DNA of 64,000 nt from Ceratodon purpureus (lineage: Eukaryota > Streptophyta > Bryopsida > Pseudoditrichales > Ditrichaceae). Both the position numbers and the translations under genes were made by a program. Position 1 is the first letter of the stretch. Each line of letters opens with the position of its first letter. This document shows positions 53,539-64,000 of this stretch, piece after piece. Location of the stretch: positions 23,863,014-23,927,013 of the forward strand of contig CM026422.1 in the NCBI GenBank assembly GCA_014871385.1. Reading direction: 5' to 3'. The notes under the pieces are model-generated. The model had not been told where the DNA came from, did not search any database, and was given only the letters and a program-made list of their open reading frames with translations.

Positions 53539-56500
53539 TCATGAACTTAATACTCTAACCTCACCGGTAGGTGAACTCTTAAGATACGGAATAATGAAAT
53601 CCCTAACTTCCAAATCGTTTATACTTAGGTGATCACCGGGGAAAGCAATATACGTCACTCGACCACCTTCGTCCAAGGCCCTAAGACCAATCCAGTCCTC
53701 CTTGTATAAATCCGTCTGCATCTCAACAAACAAACACAGTTTCAATTAGCATTAAGATGATACCATGAAAAAAATCATATTCCGCACAACTACCTGACTG
53801 CTAATACCATCACAAGCAGGGCAATTACACACTTCAAAGGAGACAGAACGAGTTTCAAGGAATGCACTACAAATATACAAAGACTGCATCATTCATCTAG
53901 CGACAGTTTGATAGGACAGTAGATACTGAGAACATCAATGCCATGTAACGCTCAAAGCTAACTTTATGGATATGACATCTTTTAAAAAAATGCACTTGCC
54001 TCTTCAGGAGGTAGAACAGTGCCGAAATCGTTATCAGCATAATAACCAAACCAAGCTGTTTGAGGAGGAATCAATATAGCATCTTGCTGGAACTGCAAAA
54101 TCAAGTCATTGGCCGACTTAAAAATTAGCAAAAACACTAATCCGTAATCGTACAGTTCAAGACACAAAGTTTTGGAATACATGTACATCACACGACTACT
54201 TCCAATCATGTATTAATAAGTGAGGAAGAGACTCACCATAATCAACACCAGATGATTGAGACTCTCCAATCTCTTTTTATAGGTTTCATTCCGGTAAATA
54301 GCGATCTCGTTGTTTAGTTTTGGTAGAAACAAGGAACCCTTGTAGTAAGCATCCAAATCCTACACAATCCACAGCCAAAGATTAAGTCTGCAGTATGACA
54401 GAATTCAGTGAAATACAACTCTACTGGTTGGTTAGAGCTGTAGGCACCTAGGTAATAGCAGCCAAATTATGCATGCCACCCAGCAAAGCAATTCAGTAGG
54501 CAGTATGACTAACTTTAATAATTACCTTGTCATTCCGAAAAAAATGCTTTGGTTTTAAGAAATAACTTAATGAACATAGACACGAAATCGGACTGATGAG
54601 TAAATTCGTCGGAAATCAAATCTCAACAGAGAAAACTTCGAAGTCTACTAGGCACAGTTACTCACAGTTGGAATTTTTACGTAGCCACTTGGAGCAAGAT
54701 GGTTCTGTAGGCATTGCATAAACACGAGATTGTTATGTCAAAACCACAACACTCAGAAGAATGGTTCTCTACCTCAGAGGATGACTCTTTCAGAATTGAA
54801 ATGAATGGCAAGAAATGGAACACGTTTGAGTCGATACGAAGGTGGACAATGTCAAACCTGTACAAAAGGTGAATATACACCAAGTCGAATGAGAGCGTTG
54901 GCTAATTTACAAAGAGACATGAGCTGCATATTTCCAAATCACAAACATGTACAAAAACTTCTTTGTTAGACTTCAGTCAAGATGATCTCTCAAGTGTTTT
55001 ATAAACACTATCTCTATTATAACCGAAACTATACCCTTATCAAAACAGAATTGAAATTGCTCATCAACTACCACACCCAACAACTGAGTCTTCATAGCTT
55101 ACCGTACACCCAGGTATTGAGGCTGTTCCTGCATGGGGTCCTCCTAAGGATACGAAGTTATGGACCTGATCACATTTGAGAGAATCAGTAGAGCTCAATA
55201 GAGCTTTCAATAGCTAAATAGAATTTATTCAAAAACCTAACTACTGGATTCTAACACTGGTCTAATGTTTTTTTCATGGTTTCTCAAGTAAAAAGAGCTG
55301 ATACAAGGATACCCAAAAATTCTAGCGTAGGAAAATCCAGATAAAGATCGTCACCATTAAATGAATTAGATTGATTTTTTCTTTACAAAAAATACAACTT
55401 CTTGGTGTCTCCGGAAAAGGTTTATGTGCTTGTATTGCCAGGAAAGAGAAAGTGAGGGCGTAAGATGAAGGGTGAATAACAAAAACTCACTGGTGGTCCA
55501 CCGTCACAAAATTCAATCACAGCTCGAGCAACCACATTTCCCTGCAAGCATGTAACTAATTGTTACGTAACGATCTTGACGATTGACTTGTATCTTAGAA
55601 CAAGAATCGCAAAATCAACTGCACTAGATCAAATTCGCACATTGCATCGTTACCTGTGATAGTCCAACAATGTTGTAACCGTCTTTCAGCCCTTGAATGC
55701 TCTTCACCTACCAAAACAATCAAAGGGAGCTTCCTTAGAACAAAACACATACACGCACAATAGCGCAGTTGTTTCATTTCTTAGTGAGAACCCGAAGTAT
55801 TCACGTTAGATGGACTGGAAGCAAAGAGTTCGATCCCGAGATGTGAAAAGTTTAACAGCCGCATTCACACGAATGCGAATGCGAAAATACTTCACAACAG
55901 AGTAGAAAATCGAGGTGTACCTGGTCGCACACAAGGTCTGCCTGCGCCCACCACAACATCACATCAATTAGTACCAGCCTCTTGCAATTGGTAGCGCACA
56001 ACAAATGTGAAGCTTTAGCCAACATACTAATATAATAAAATCTTCACATAACCAGATTTACAAGCTATTCACCTGCTTGTCAAGGCGCATAAAAAAGGAG
56101 TCACTTGCTCCATTGCCTATCTCTCTGTAAAAGAAAACAGATTAGCATAGAATGGAAAGACACTCACAGCGTTAGCTTACTAAGTATAATCGCATCCTGT
56201 TCACGCAGAATTAAATTGGGAAAAAGTTGTTCATGCTGCTAACAAACCAACTATATCCCAAGTAGCTCAACGAACTCTCTTTCACTCCCTACTCGTCACG
56301 GAAGAGAGCGTGAATGACACTGTGCCGAGTTTAAACAAAATTCACTGTTCACAACACCCTAAAATAAATCTGATAAAAAATTAGCATGAGCATCAGAACG
56401 AGTTCCTAAATGCTTAAGGCACGAAGGCAAACAAACATACTTTAACGCAGCTGAATTACCCATAGAGTGATGACCTTGAGACGACAATGCATAAGTTTTT

Positions 56501-57386
56501 TGCGAAGTTACAGAACCATATCTGCATCTAAAAAAATGTCAAAAATCATGATACCGAATATGCTATTGACAATAAGACTGACCACAACCATATCTTACAT
56601 GCAGAATCCCACAGCTCCAGACATGTTAATAAGAAGCTGAGTGAACTCGTAAAGCCCTTGGTTCTTGCACTCATCTCCAATGCCTGGTCCAAAAGCAACG
56701 ATCACAGCTTTTAGCTCACCACCCGCCAACTCAAAAATATAACCATCACATTTATGTGGACCTCGGAACATCAAAAACAGATGAAACAGAGAGCCATCAA
56801 AACACAACAAAACTAACCTAAAACACCCTCAATCTGGTTATTCTCCAAAGCTGAGAAAAAACGGAGACTAGAAAATTAGGGCACCAGTAATACTGAACAT
56901 AAGTCGCCAAAATAAAAAAACTAAACCACATAGGCTCGACTACATCCAACCAATTCTCTCGAATTCAACGCTTTGGTAAATTACCAACAGTCATCAAAAC
57001 CTAGACTGTCTCCAAAACAACCACATAAGCTGAAAACACACACAGAACTCCTCACACTCGAATCAACAAAAACAAGCTACAGCCTGACAGCAACTCAATG
57101 CAAACAATCACATAAATCACAGAACCCACAAACGAACACCCCACAAAGCACCACACAAACAGCTGCTCCACTCTCCAAAGACCAGATCATAACACCACCA
57201 CAAAACGTGCAACTCACTCAACCAAAACACACAAGTCCTAAACCACACCAAACCAAACCAAACCTCACCATGGAGAATAATGAACGGCAAAGGCTTCTCC
57301 CCCTCAGAAGCATCAACACTGCCACCGACGAGCGCGACGAGAATCACTGCCACGACCAGCAGCGCATGACACTTCCGCTCCGCCAT
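53539..57386 (-). CDS. PPT1: Palmitoyl-protein thioesterase (PPT1 family)
   Basis: Multi-exon gene. ATG at 57384-57386 begins a signal peptide (LLVVAVILVALVGG) and PFIILHG. Readable exons then give GIGDECKNQGLYEFTQLL, EIGNGASDSFFMRLDKQ, ADLVCDQ (21-bp micro-exon), VKSIQGLKDGYNIVGLSQ, GNVVARAVIEFCDGGPP, VHNFVSLGGPHAGTASIPGC, NHLAPSGYVKIPT, DLDAYYKGSLFLPKLNNE, QQDAILIPPQTAWFGYY and the last exon 53539-53715 with IAFPGDHLSINDLE. The catalytic Ser lies in GLSQGN, the Asp probably in QQDAILIPP and the His in GDHL. The enzyme removes thioester-linked fatty acids from proteins in lysosome/vacuole. One exon (about 54780-54870) is uncertain. The intron after 54000 uses a GC donor. Confidence 0.88.
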
Positions 57387-57798
57387 GACTCCCTGCTCCA
57401 GCTCCCAACTTCTCAATCCAATATAACCAATTCGACCTGATGTTGCCGAAGCTGTAGATCGAACTAACTCCACTTTGATGAGACTCTCAATTCACCTGCC
57501 GGGAGTTCACCGACATGCACTGAGGCGATCCGGCAGTGAAGAATGGATTTGGTACATGGAGGTGTAGGAGGAAGGTGATAGCTTTGAGGATCTGTCAGTG
57601 ATGTTGAGTCGGGTGAAGTGGGAGATGAAGATGCATCGAGTGAAGATGATGATCGTCACGGTGGTGAAGATGCTGCATCATCGGCTGTCGACGTTGTTGC
57701 AGCAGCGGGCAACACGAATCATTTCAGTGAGTGCGCACCGCCATTTGCGAGCCCGTCTTGCGACAGCGGATTATCGACTGATTGTCAATGGAAGTAGT
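57387..57798. other. Upstream region of the thioesterase gene
   Basis: About 410 bp, GT-rich on the plus strand with GATGAAGATG-type imperfect repeats. Likely promoter of the minus-strand gene; no distinct element identified. Confidence 0.4.
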
Positions 57799-58048
57799 TG
57801 AGGTGATACTCAGGTGATACAGTGGTGATACTGTGGTGATGCTGGGTAGATGCCAGGGTGATGCAAGGGTGATACTCGAGAAGGACTGGAGAATGTACTG
57901 GTATGGTACTAGGCTGATACTAGTGTGATATTAGGGTGATACTAGGGTGATACTAGGGTGATACTAGGGTGATACTAGGGTGATACTAGGGTGATACTAG
58001 GGTGATACTAGTGTGATACTAGGGTGATACTAGGGTGATACTATGGTA
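57799..58048 (+). repeat. 11-bp minisatellite (GGGTGATACTA)
   Basis: At least ten near-perfect tandem copies of GGGTGATACTA between about 57930 and 58045, preceded by degenerate copies (GGTGATACTC, GGTGATACAG) from 57800. Confidence 0.92.
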
Positions 58049-58256
58049 AACAAAGGTGATTCCCGTATGATGTCCTGCTGATAATGAAGGGCGTTCGAGG
58101 GAGATATCGGATGATGGTGATCCGTCGGAGTCTGGACTTGTCCCACGATGAGACCGATTTCATGTGGTCGCGGCGGGAGAGATATATTGAACAGGACCAC
58201 TTGTGGGTATCTGGATTTTGTTTTGTAGAGTAAAATTTCATTCCGAAACATATGGG

Positions 58257-58328
58257 GGATTCGTGGCGCAATGGTAGCGCGTCTGACTCCAGATCAGAAG
58301 GTTGCGTGTTCGATTCACGTCGAGTTCA
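58257..58328 (+). tRNA. tRNA-Trp: tRNA-Trp (CCA)
   Basis: 72-nt cloverleaf. Acceptor GGATTCG (58257-58263) pairs with CGAGTTC (58321-58327). The D arm has GCGCAATGGTAGCGC. The anticodon stem TCTGA/TCAGA carries loop CTCCAGA with anticodon CCA (58289-58291). The T arm has GTTCGATTC. Intron-free, CCA tail not encoded. Internal A and B boxes are intact. Confidence 0.96.
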
Positions 58329-58355
58329 ATCTCTCGATAATCATCATGACCCCGA

Positions 58356-58370
58356 CTTTTCTTTTTTTTC
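58356..58370 (+). terminator. RNA polymerase III terminator of tRNA-Trp
   Basis: TTTTCTTTTTTTT about 30 bp after the tRNA 3' end, the first T run long enough to stop Pol III. Confidence 0.75.
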
Positions 58371-58379
58371 TATTTAAAA

Positions 58380-61300
58380 TCTGTATCATATGTTGTGAAA
58401 ATTTTATTTTTTTCTACTTGAAATCTGTATCATATGTTGTGGAAATTCTAAATTTATTTTTCAATTTAAACAATAGTTGAATTGTTGCAATTGCAGTTTA
58501 AGACAACCTGCAAACTGAGCAGGGAGAACCCCGTCTTACTCAACAACTTCTAAACCTTTGAAATGAAATTGCAACTTTTTTAATGGAGTGATGTCAATAT
58601 CATCATTATTTCCAATCACAACGGAATCATGCCTCCTTTAAAGTATACACACCCATGAGGGATCACTTACCCATGACTGATGTGTAGGCTCCCCATTCCA
58701 AAGCAATGAGAAACGAGTAAAGGATAATTGATGAACAGTAGCATCCTCCAATAGAATGTCTCTGTGACTGTGACGGAATCAAGTAGCCATATGTTTGTTC
58801 ACTAATCTGAGTATGGTCAGTCATTGGTACACCTATATGTCAGTCATGGTAACCCTAACTTTTGGACTAAAAAATTTGTAGAAGTTTGAAATTTACTGAA
58901 TTAATTTTGAAAAAATGCTCATTCTTCATGAACCTTATGATACTACGCACGTAAAATAACTCCTTATTGAAAACCCAAGATTTACTATGCTGAAATGCTT
59001 AAGTGATCGGTCATAGGTGTGTATACCTTATGCAATCCTTGGATGATTTATTATTTTACAAATGCCTTCAATATTACATTTTTTGCTATTGTAATATAGA
59101 ATCTTATGCTTTGTTACAATTTGTAATCAACTTAGAAAGAAGAAGCAAGTTGAAGTTTGGATGGTGCCTTGAGAAGAACAAAGAGTCACGCATATACATT
59201 ATCGATGTGGAGAATGAGAACTATGAACAAACCCTTATCTTTATGGAAGTGGAAGTTTTGATTGGCACCATCTCGTATCTAGTGTATAATATGCCTCATT
59301 TTAATTTCTTCAAACATTGATATGCTATAGTGAAGATATCAAAAGTACACTTGGTTTAAACACATTTGGTGTTTATTTCAAGTGCGTTTCTAAAAGATTG
59401 CAATTGGCATTATCAGATACAAAGAGGATAATTTTGTAGAAGTTGGTTTGTAGAAACAAATCGTATTATAATTGTAACTAAAGAAGAAAGAAGGGGAGCC
59501 GAGAAAAAATAGTCTTAGCTCTATGAGGGATGAAAACTTAAATAAGAACTAATGAAGTTAGAAGAGCCAAGAAAGGTAGCTAAGATAAAATCATAACAAT
59601 GCTGATGTTGAACATTCTTGAACACATCTTTAACTCGAGAAAGCTAATGTGAAAAAGATGAAAAGTAGTCATATAGAGATCTGTGTTTTTAATTTACAAA
59701 GATTGCATTGTTGAAAATCAACGATATAATGGTGTATTTTAAGAAGACATCTTCGAGCATTACAATATCCATAGACTAAGTGCAGTATGACCGCATCAAA
59801 GTCATAATGAAATGAAGTCTAATTAAATATAATGCATTTTAATATATTGGTATTTATTTGCATATTAGTAGATTCTATTTGAAAATTTAACACGAATGAG
59901 ACAAGTGCGTTGGATGCATTCAATTTGTATAAAGTGAATGACCTATAGGAAAAATTGAAAAAGAAGACAAATTTTGAATTCAATAATTGTTGGTTTTTGG
60001 TTTTAAGCAAATTCTAATTGGATTGATAGGTAATCAAAGGTAAAATCCTTGATATTGAAAAGGACGGTATAGTCCTTAGAAAACAAGAAAACTGTTTGCA
60101 TCAAACTCATTGATGGATTGAAATTGGAAAGAATAAATATTTAATGGACAACTTGTCTTTGAAGAATAAAGTGGTTTAATGCATATTAACAAACCCGTGT
60201 TCTTTCAATTAATTCAATAATCATCAATGCATTTCAATAGTAAAATAATTCACTTGTACTAATTAATGAATGTATTAACTACAGCTACGCAATGCTTTGC
60301 ACAACAGTCGACGTAAATCATAATTTTTTAATATAAAAAATGAAAAGTGTTCATGCCAAAATAAAATAAAATAAAATTTACACAAAAAATGAATGAAGTC
60401 AAGCTCTGCTTTTGTTTTAAAAATATGTCAATTGATTTTTAAATATTGTTTAAAATAACTTTTGCAATAAACTTTTGAATAGCCATCTATATAATCTATA
60501 CAACCTTTCAATCAATCTTTCAAGTTTTTGACTCTAACTTCTATTCTTATTTATTTATTTGATTTTTTTTAATTTTTTAATTTTTTTTTTTTTTTTTTCC
60601 ACAATCATTTAGGACCAATAATACCAAAGAACATGTACATTATGTATAGTTAACAATTTGAAATATCTTTGCGGATGAACAAAGAATGGCCTCATTGTTT
60701 AAGGAATGGTGGTTAATTGGATGCATTGTAAACTCCATCCAAAAAGTAGATGAAATTGGTGTACATCTTTCAACTTCATTTCATCTCTAATAGAAAGAAT
60801 GGAATATTTTGAAATAAAAGTAATTTGGGATGATGAGAAACTATCTTGAAGCATGAGTAATTTATTCACAACTTTGTATATCAAATTCTTAGTTTGCTTT
60901 TAGTTAAAATTGTTACAATTTTTTTAAAGATGATTTATGATAATTTTAGAGGCATTTATCTTGTGTATAAAAAGTTTTAGAGTAAAATTTTTTTAGTAGA
61001 TATGTGCATAAAAGTAGTTAATTGTTCTTCACATTTCATATCAATTATCAATGCATTTATATAATCTATATAACCTTTCAAACAACTTTTTAAGTTTCCA
61101 ACTCCAATTTCAATCTCTTCTTTCTTTTCACAACCATATAAGACCAATAACACCAAAGGACATGATCGTTGCCACCAACCTCAATGGTTCCGCAAGGAGG
61201 TGGTGGAGCTTTCTTGTTGTGAAAGCCTGTTGCCTGCCAAGGCAGCGTCTCGCGCATTTTGCAGGTTTTTGGTCAATGGAGGTTGTTGTGGTAAATTGTA

Positions 61301-61569
61301 TTTTGGTTCACATTTTCAAAATAATTATTGAGATTTCCAATTTATTACATGTGAATTTTTACTTGGAATTAATTGTGATTTATGTTATATCCCACATTAA
61401 TAATAAATTTGACGATTTTGGGGTAATATAGTATATACTCTTATATTTATACTCTTTGAGAAAATAGTCCTTTATGGCATGTATTAGTGTAAGAAGTAAA
61501 ATGAGTGAAATCTCCAAGGATTTTTTCAATAAAGATTGTAATACTGTAATTATTATAAACATTAAACAT
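58380..61569. other. AT-rich intergenic DNA, no gene seen
   Basis: About 3.2 kb, strongly AT-rich, with a T-rich tract at 60570-60600. The phrase CCATCTATATAATCTATACAACCTTTCAA-like (short form ATAATCTATA.AACCTTTCAA) occurs at about 60485 and 61057, together with GACCAATAA.ACCAAAGAACATG-like sequence at about 60613 and 61143, so a diverged duplication is likely. No coding sequence supported. Confidence 0.5.
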
Positions 61570-61812
61570 AGTCTCGAGGGTGCGGGGATGACTGTATGTA
61601 TTATCGAGGGTAGGGAAGTCCCATTTGTGGGAGGAACCTCACTAGAGTTGCAGTTTATCATCCCCACCTCCAGTCTGTCATTGTGCGTGGAAGTGAAGCG
61701 ATGTGCTTTAGTCTCGGGGGTCCGGCAATCTCTGTATGTCTTCTCGAGGGTAGGAAAGTCCCATTTGACAAAAGAACGTCACTAGAGTTGCAATTTATCG
61801 TCCCGACCTCCG
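61570..61812. repeat. Direct duplication, about 95-bp copies
   Basis: Two copies (61572-61670 and 61737-61810) share CGAGGGTAGGRAAGTCCCAT, CACTAGAGTTGCARTTTATC and TCCC(C/G)ACCTCC. The second abuts inverted-repeat element copy C. Confidence 0.75.
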
Positions 61813-61815
61813 GTT

Positions 61816-62647
61816 TTAACCCCTAAACGGCCATTGTCCTGGAATGGGCGTTTTTGAAATTTGGGCAGGTTCCTAAAAATTCAAATTTACTTGAAAAATT
61901 TTGAATTTTTTTGTGGTAAAAGTTTTTTTCAAGAGGTTTATGGGGATATTTTTTTAATTTTTTTTGGATGAAGTGAGAAAAAGTTATGCTCCTCTGAGCA
62001 TAAAACGCCCTTCCGCGGGCAGGCTCTCAGCCACTATGAATGCAGCAATTTCTGCCCAAAACTGCCCAAAACTGCCCAAATCTGCCCAAATCTGCCTAAA
62101 GACGAAGCTTTGAAATTCCACCAAATAAAAATTTCTATGTATTGATAAGGTAGTAGAGCATGTTCTCACCGTTCGGATTTTTAATCCAAAATTTCTTCAC
62201 ATGCTATTTTTATTGTCAAAAAACGGCCTTTGTTTGTGAATTTCAGTATACCCCCTAGCGGAAAATGATTGTTTTGGCAACCTTCTACAACTTTTTTGAA
62301 TATCATTTTTTTAACACAATTAGCTAACTCAGTCTTCTTTGACGTGCATCAAAACCCCCAAATTCCATAATGGAAAAAAATGGTTTTTTGGGCCTTCAAA
62401 ACTCTGCTGATCCCTTTTTGGCAGGGAAAAAAAACTTGTTTTTCAACATTTGAACATTATGATCTTGCAATTGGTGAGGAATGAGTGTGTATGATTTGGT
62501 GGACATGTAGACATAGAAGTTAGCTACAAGATCTTACGGTTAAATGTACTAATTAAGACCCCGAGTTTGCAAAATCAACCTTGCTTTGAAGAGGGGCTGT
62601 TTTCAGGCAGTTTTGATGAAAAACACCCTTGGCCGTTTAGGGGTTAA
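61816..62647. mobile_element. Inverted-repeat element, TTAACCCCTAA family, copy C
   Basis: TTAACCCCTAAACGGCC at 61816-61832 is perfectly inverted at 62631-62647. The 832-bp AT-rich interior is similar in several stretches to copy A (7115-7967). No transposase. Confidence 0.75.
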
Positions 62648-63471
62648 GAAATCATACACAAATGGATTATGGTCCTTGAATCTTACTTGGGAAGAAATGA
62701 AGGTCCAAATGATTGAGCGCTTCACTACCAAGTTCCTGGATTTTAGCGACGTAGTGGAGTTTACTCGAATCCAGCAAGACCAACGAACCCTGAGCCAATA
62801 CACGTCGGAGTTTATCACCAAAATGAAACAAGCTCCAAACTTGGTCCACAACTATGCCAAAAGAGTTATATAATTTTTGGGTTTGTCGAATAAGGATATA
62901 AAGTTCTTCTTTCAAGGAGTGACGAATCTACCTACTAGTGTAGCGGAATTGCTCAAAAAGGCTGACCGACTTGGTCGTAGTCATAAGGCCGCTAACCTTT
63001 TAGAGGGAGCTAAAGTGGGTGATGATGGCCAAAAAGGCGATCATAAGAGGAAGGGGTTCAATCCGAACTACCCCTCTAAGAAGTTCAAAGGAGGGGCTTC
63101 AGAAGAGGCCAATCCCAAGGACATCAAGGCGACCACGACCAAAGAAAAGGGTACGGAAAAGAAGACCAAGGATGGAAAAAGGTGGAAAGGGAATGGTGCA
63201 GCATGATTAGGGAGCCCTTCACCCTGCCTTGGCTGATACCTAAGCTTCAGCGCTGATGACGTTTTCCTTGCCCATGCCATACCAAGGACCTCAACATGTT
63301 CAGCAATGAGCACCAACAATTATATCAGCCCTTCCCTTGTAAGCCAAAATGGTTTGCTTTAATTGTAATGAGAAGTGTCATTTGATTAAGGATTGCCCTA
63401 AAGCGAAGAAGGTCAACGCGTTGCAAGAAGAGGACTTAAGTGAAGGGGGGTTTGAGGCCAAAATCCTTTAA
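62648..63471 (+). pseudogene. Ty3-type retrotransposon gag remnant
   Basis: An open stretch matches the plant gag (retrotrans_gag) pattern: WEEMKVQMIERFTTKF, then LSQYTSEFITKMKQ, a stop at about 62871, then a basic Lys-rich linker. A CCHC zinc knuckle CFNCNEKCHLIKDC (C-x2-C-x4-H-x4-C) lies at 63355-63396 in a shifted frame, ending at TAA 63469-63471. Stops and frame changes show it is dead. Protease and polymerase regions are absent. Confidence 0.75.
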
Positions 63472-63723
63472 ACCTAGGAGTGTGTAAAGAATCCCTTAAA
63501 GCCAAATCCATGGCCGGGTAAATCTGCCATATGAATGGGGATCCTAACAAAGGGTCAATCTTAACTTGAAGTATGGCTTTGCTATGGCAAGGCTAAGTGA
63601 CAAGCAAAATTTGAAAAAACTTGGGTTAGAGAGAGAAATCACAAAAGACAATAGCATTCCTAAATTAAAGTAATTGCCTCAAGGAACTAATTTGGCACGT
63701 GATGAGACTTCACCCTTTTTTTT
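63472..63723. other. Retrotransposon remnant between gag and LTR
   Basis: About 250 bp without protease, reverse transcriptase or integrase motifs. Probably what is left after an internal deletion. Confidence 0.45.
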
Positions 63724-64000
63724 ATGGGAGGAGGGTGTCACGACCAAAAGTTTAGACACAACGTGACTAGGAGGGACACCCCATAGTAGTGACCGGGCTT
63801 AGTTAGTGGTGGCTCACCCCGAAGTGGTAAACTTGTAATTAGGTTGACGCCGGTTGGGTTTAACTCATGTTGGAGTCGGCAGGCAGACCTTCGCCTTAGG
63901 CCTAAAGTGGGCTATGAGCCGCGTGAGGGCGATGACTAGTCGAGGTGGAACCAAGTGGTTCCGGAGCTATGCAAGCGCTAGACTTGTCTTGGGAAGGCTT
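63724..64000 (+). repeat. Polypurine tract and start of a 3' LTR
   Basis: ATGGGAGGAGGG (63724-63735) is a polypurine tract immediately followed by TGTCACGACC at 63736, the usual TG start of a plant LTR. The LTR runs off the window, so its end and length cannot be seen. Confidence 0.6.

Noticed and set aside
57598..57801. Met-rich ORF upstream of the minisatellite
   Set aside because: Driven by GATGAAGATG repeats; no similarity and lies in the thioesterase promoter.

Overview
The window is nuclear DNA of a land plant. The evidence is spliced genes with GT-AG introns, a plant tRNA-Trp, a GMC-type long-chain-alcohol oxidase, plastid-leader proteins and plant-style DNA transposons. The tandem bulb-lectin cluster and an SLC4-like anion transporter with a plastid-like leader would fit a bryophyte or lycophyte, but I cannot name the species.

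Layout. (1) 14-7106: a complete but decaying DNA transposon with 10-bp target-site duplications (TSDs). It carries a broken DNA-methyltransferase-like gene (minus) and a SWIM zinc-finger gene (plus). A palindrome-bearing tandem array fills one intron. (2) 7115-10502: AT-rich DNA with three small inverted-repeat elements. (3) 10700-28136: a 17.4-kb giant hAT-type element. It has an 8-bp TSD (GATGAAAG), inverted ends sharing GTTGTCATAATGGAC, an intact 1148-residue DUF659/hAT transposase, and cargo ORFs on the same strand: a protein kinase, a coiled-coil protein, a RING-like protein and a small coiled-coil protein. Four transcription units begin at a TATA box that sits at the edge of a GGGCGCGAGC-rich array. 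A satellite of about 28 units of 140 bp lies inside the element, flanked by two more GC arrays. This element is the main candidate for an undescribed system.

(4) 28140-32550: bulb-type lectin cluster, with two copies fused in one reading frame and two decayed copies downstream. (5) 34383-38009: fatty-alcohol oxidase (plus) tail to tail with a LysM protein (minus). (6) 39687-41419: Mpv17/PMP22 family membrane protein (minus). (7) 43017-46459: a second copy of the TTAACCCCTAA inverted-repeat family and an internally deleted Tc1-like DD34E element. (8) 46713-50898: 14-exon SLC4/boron-transporter-like anion transporter (minus). (9) 53539-57386: palmitoyl-protein thioesterase (minus). (10) 57799-58328: 11-bp minisatellite and tRNA-Trp(CCA). 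(11) 58380-64000: AT-rich DNA, a third inverted-repeat element, and a Ty3-like gag remnant running directly into a polypurine tract and LTR start.

Housekeeping genes here are multi-exon and intact. The two large transposons contrast sharply: the first has in-frame stops, while the giant hAT has long open frames and an undegraded CpG-rich sequence, suggesting it is younger. Exon boundaries were inferred by reading frames, splice consensus and family similarity by eye.
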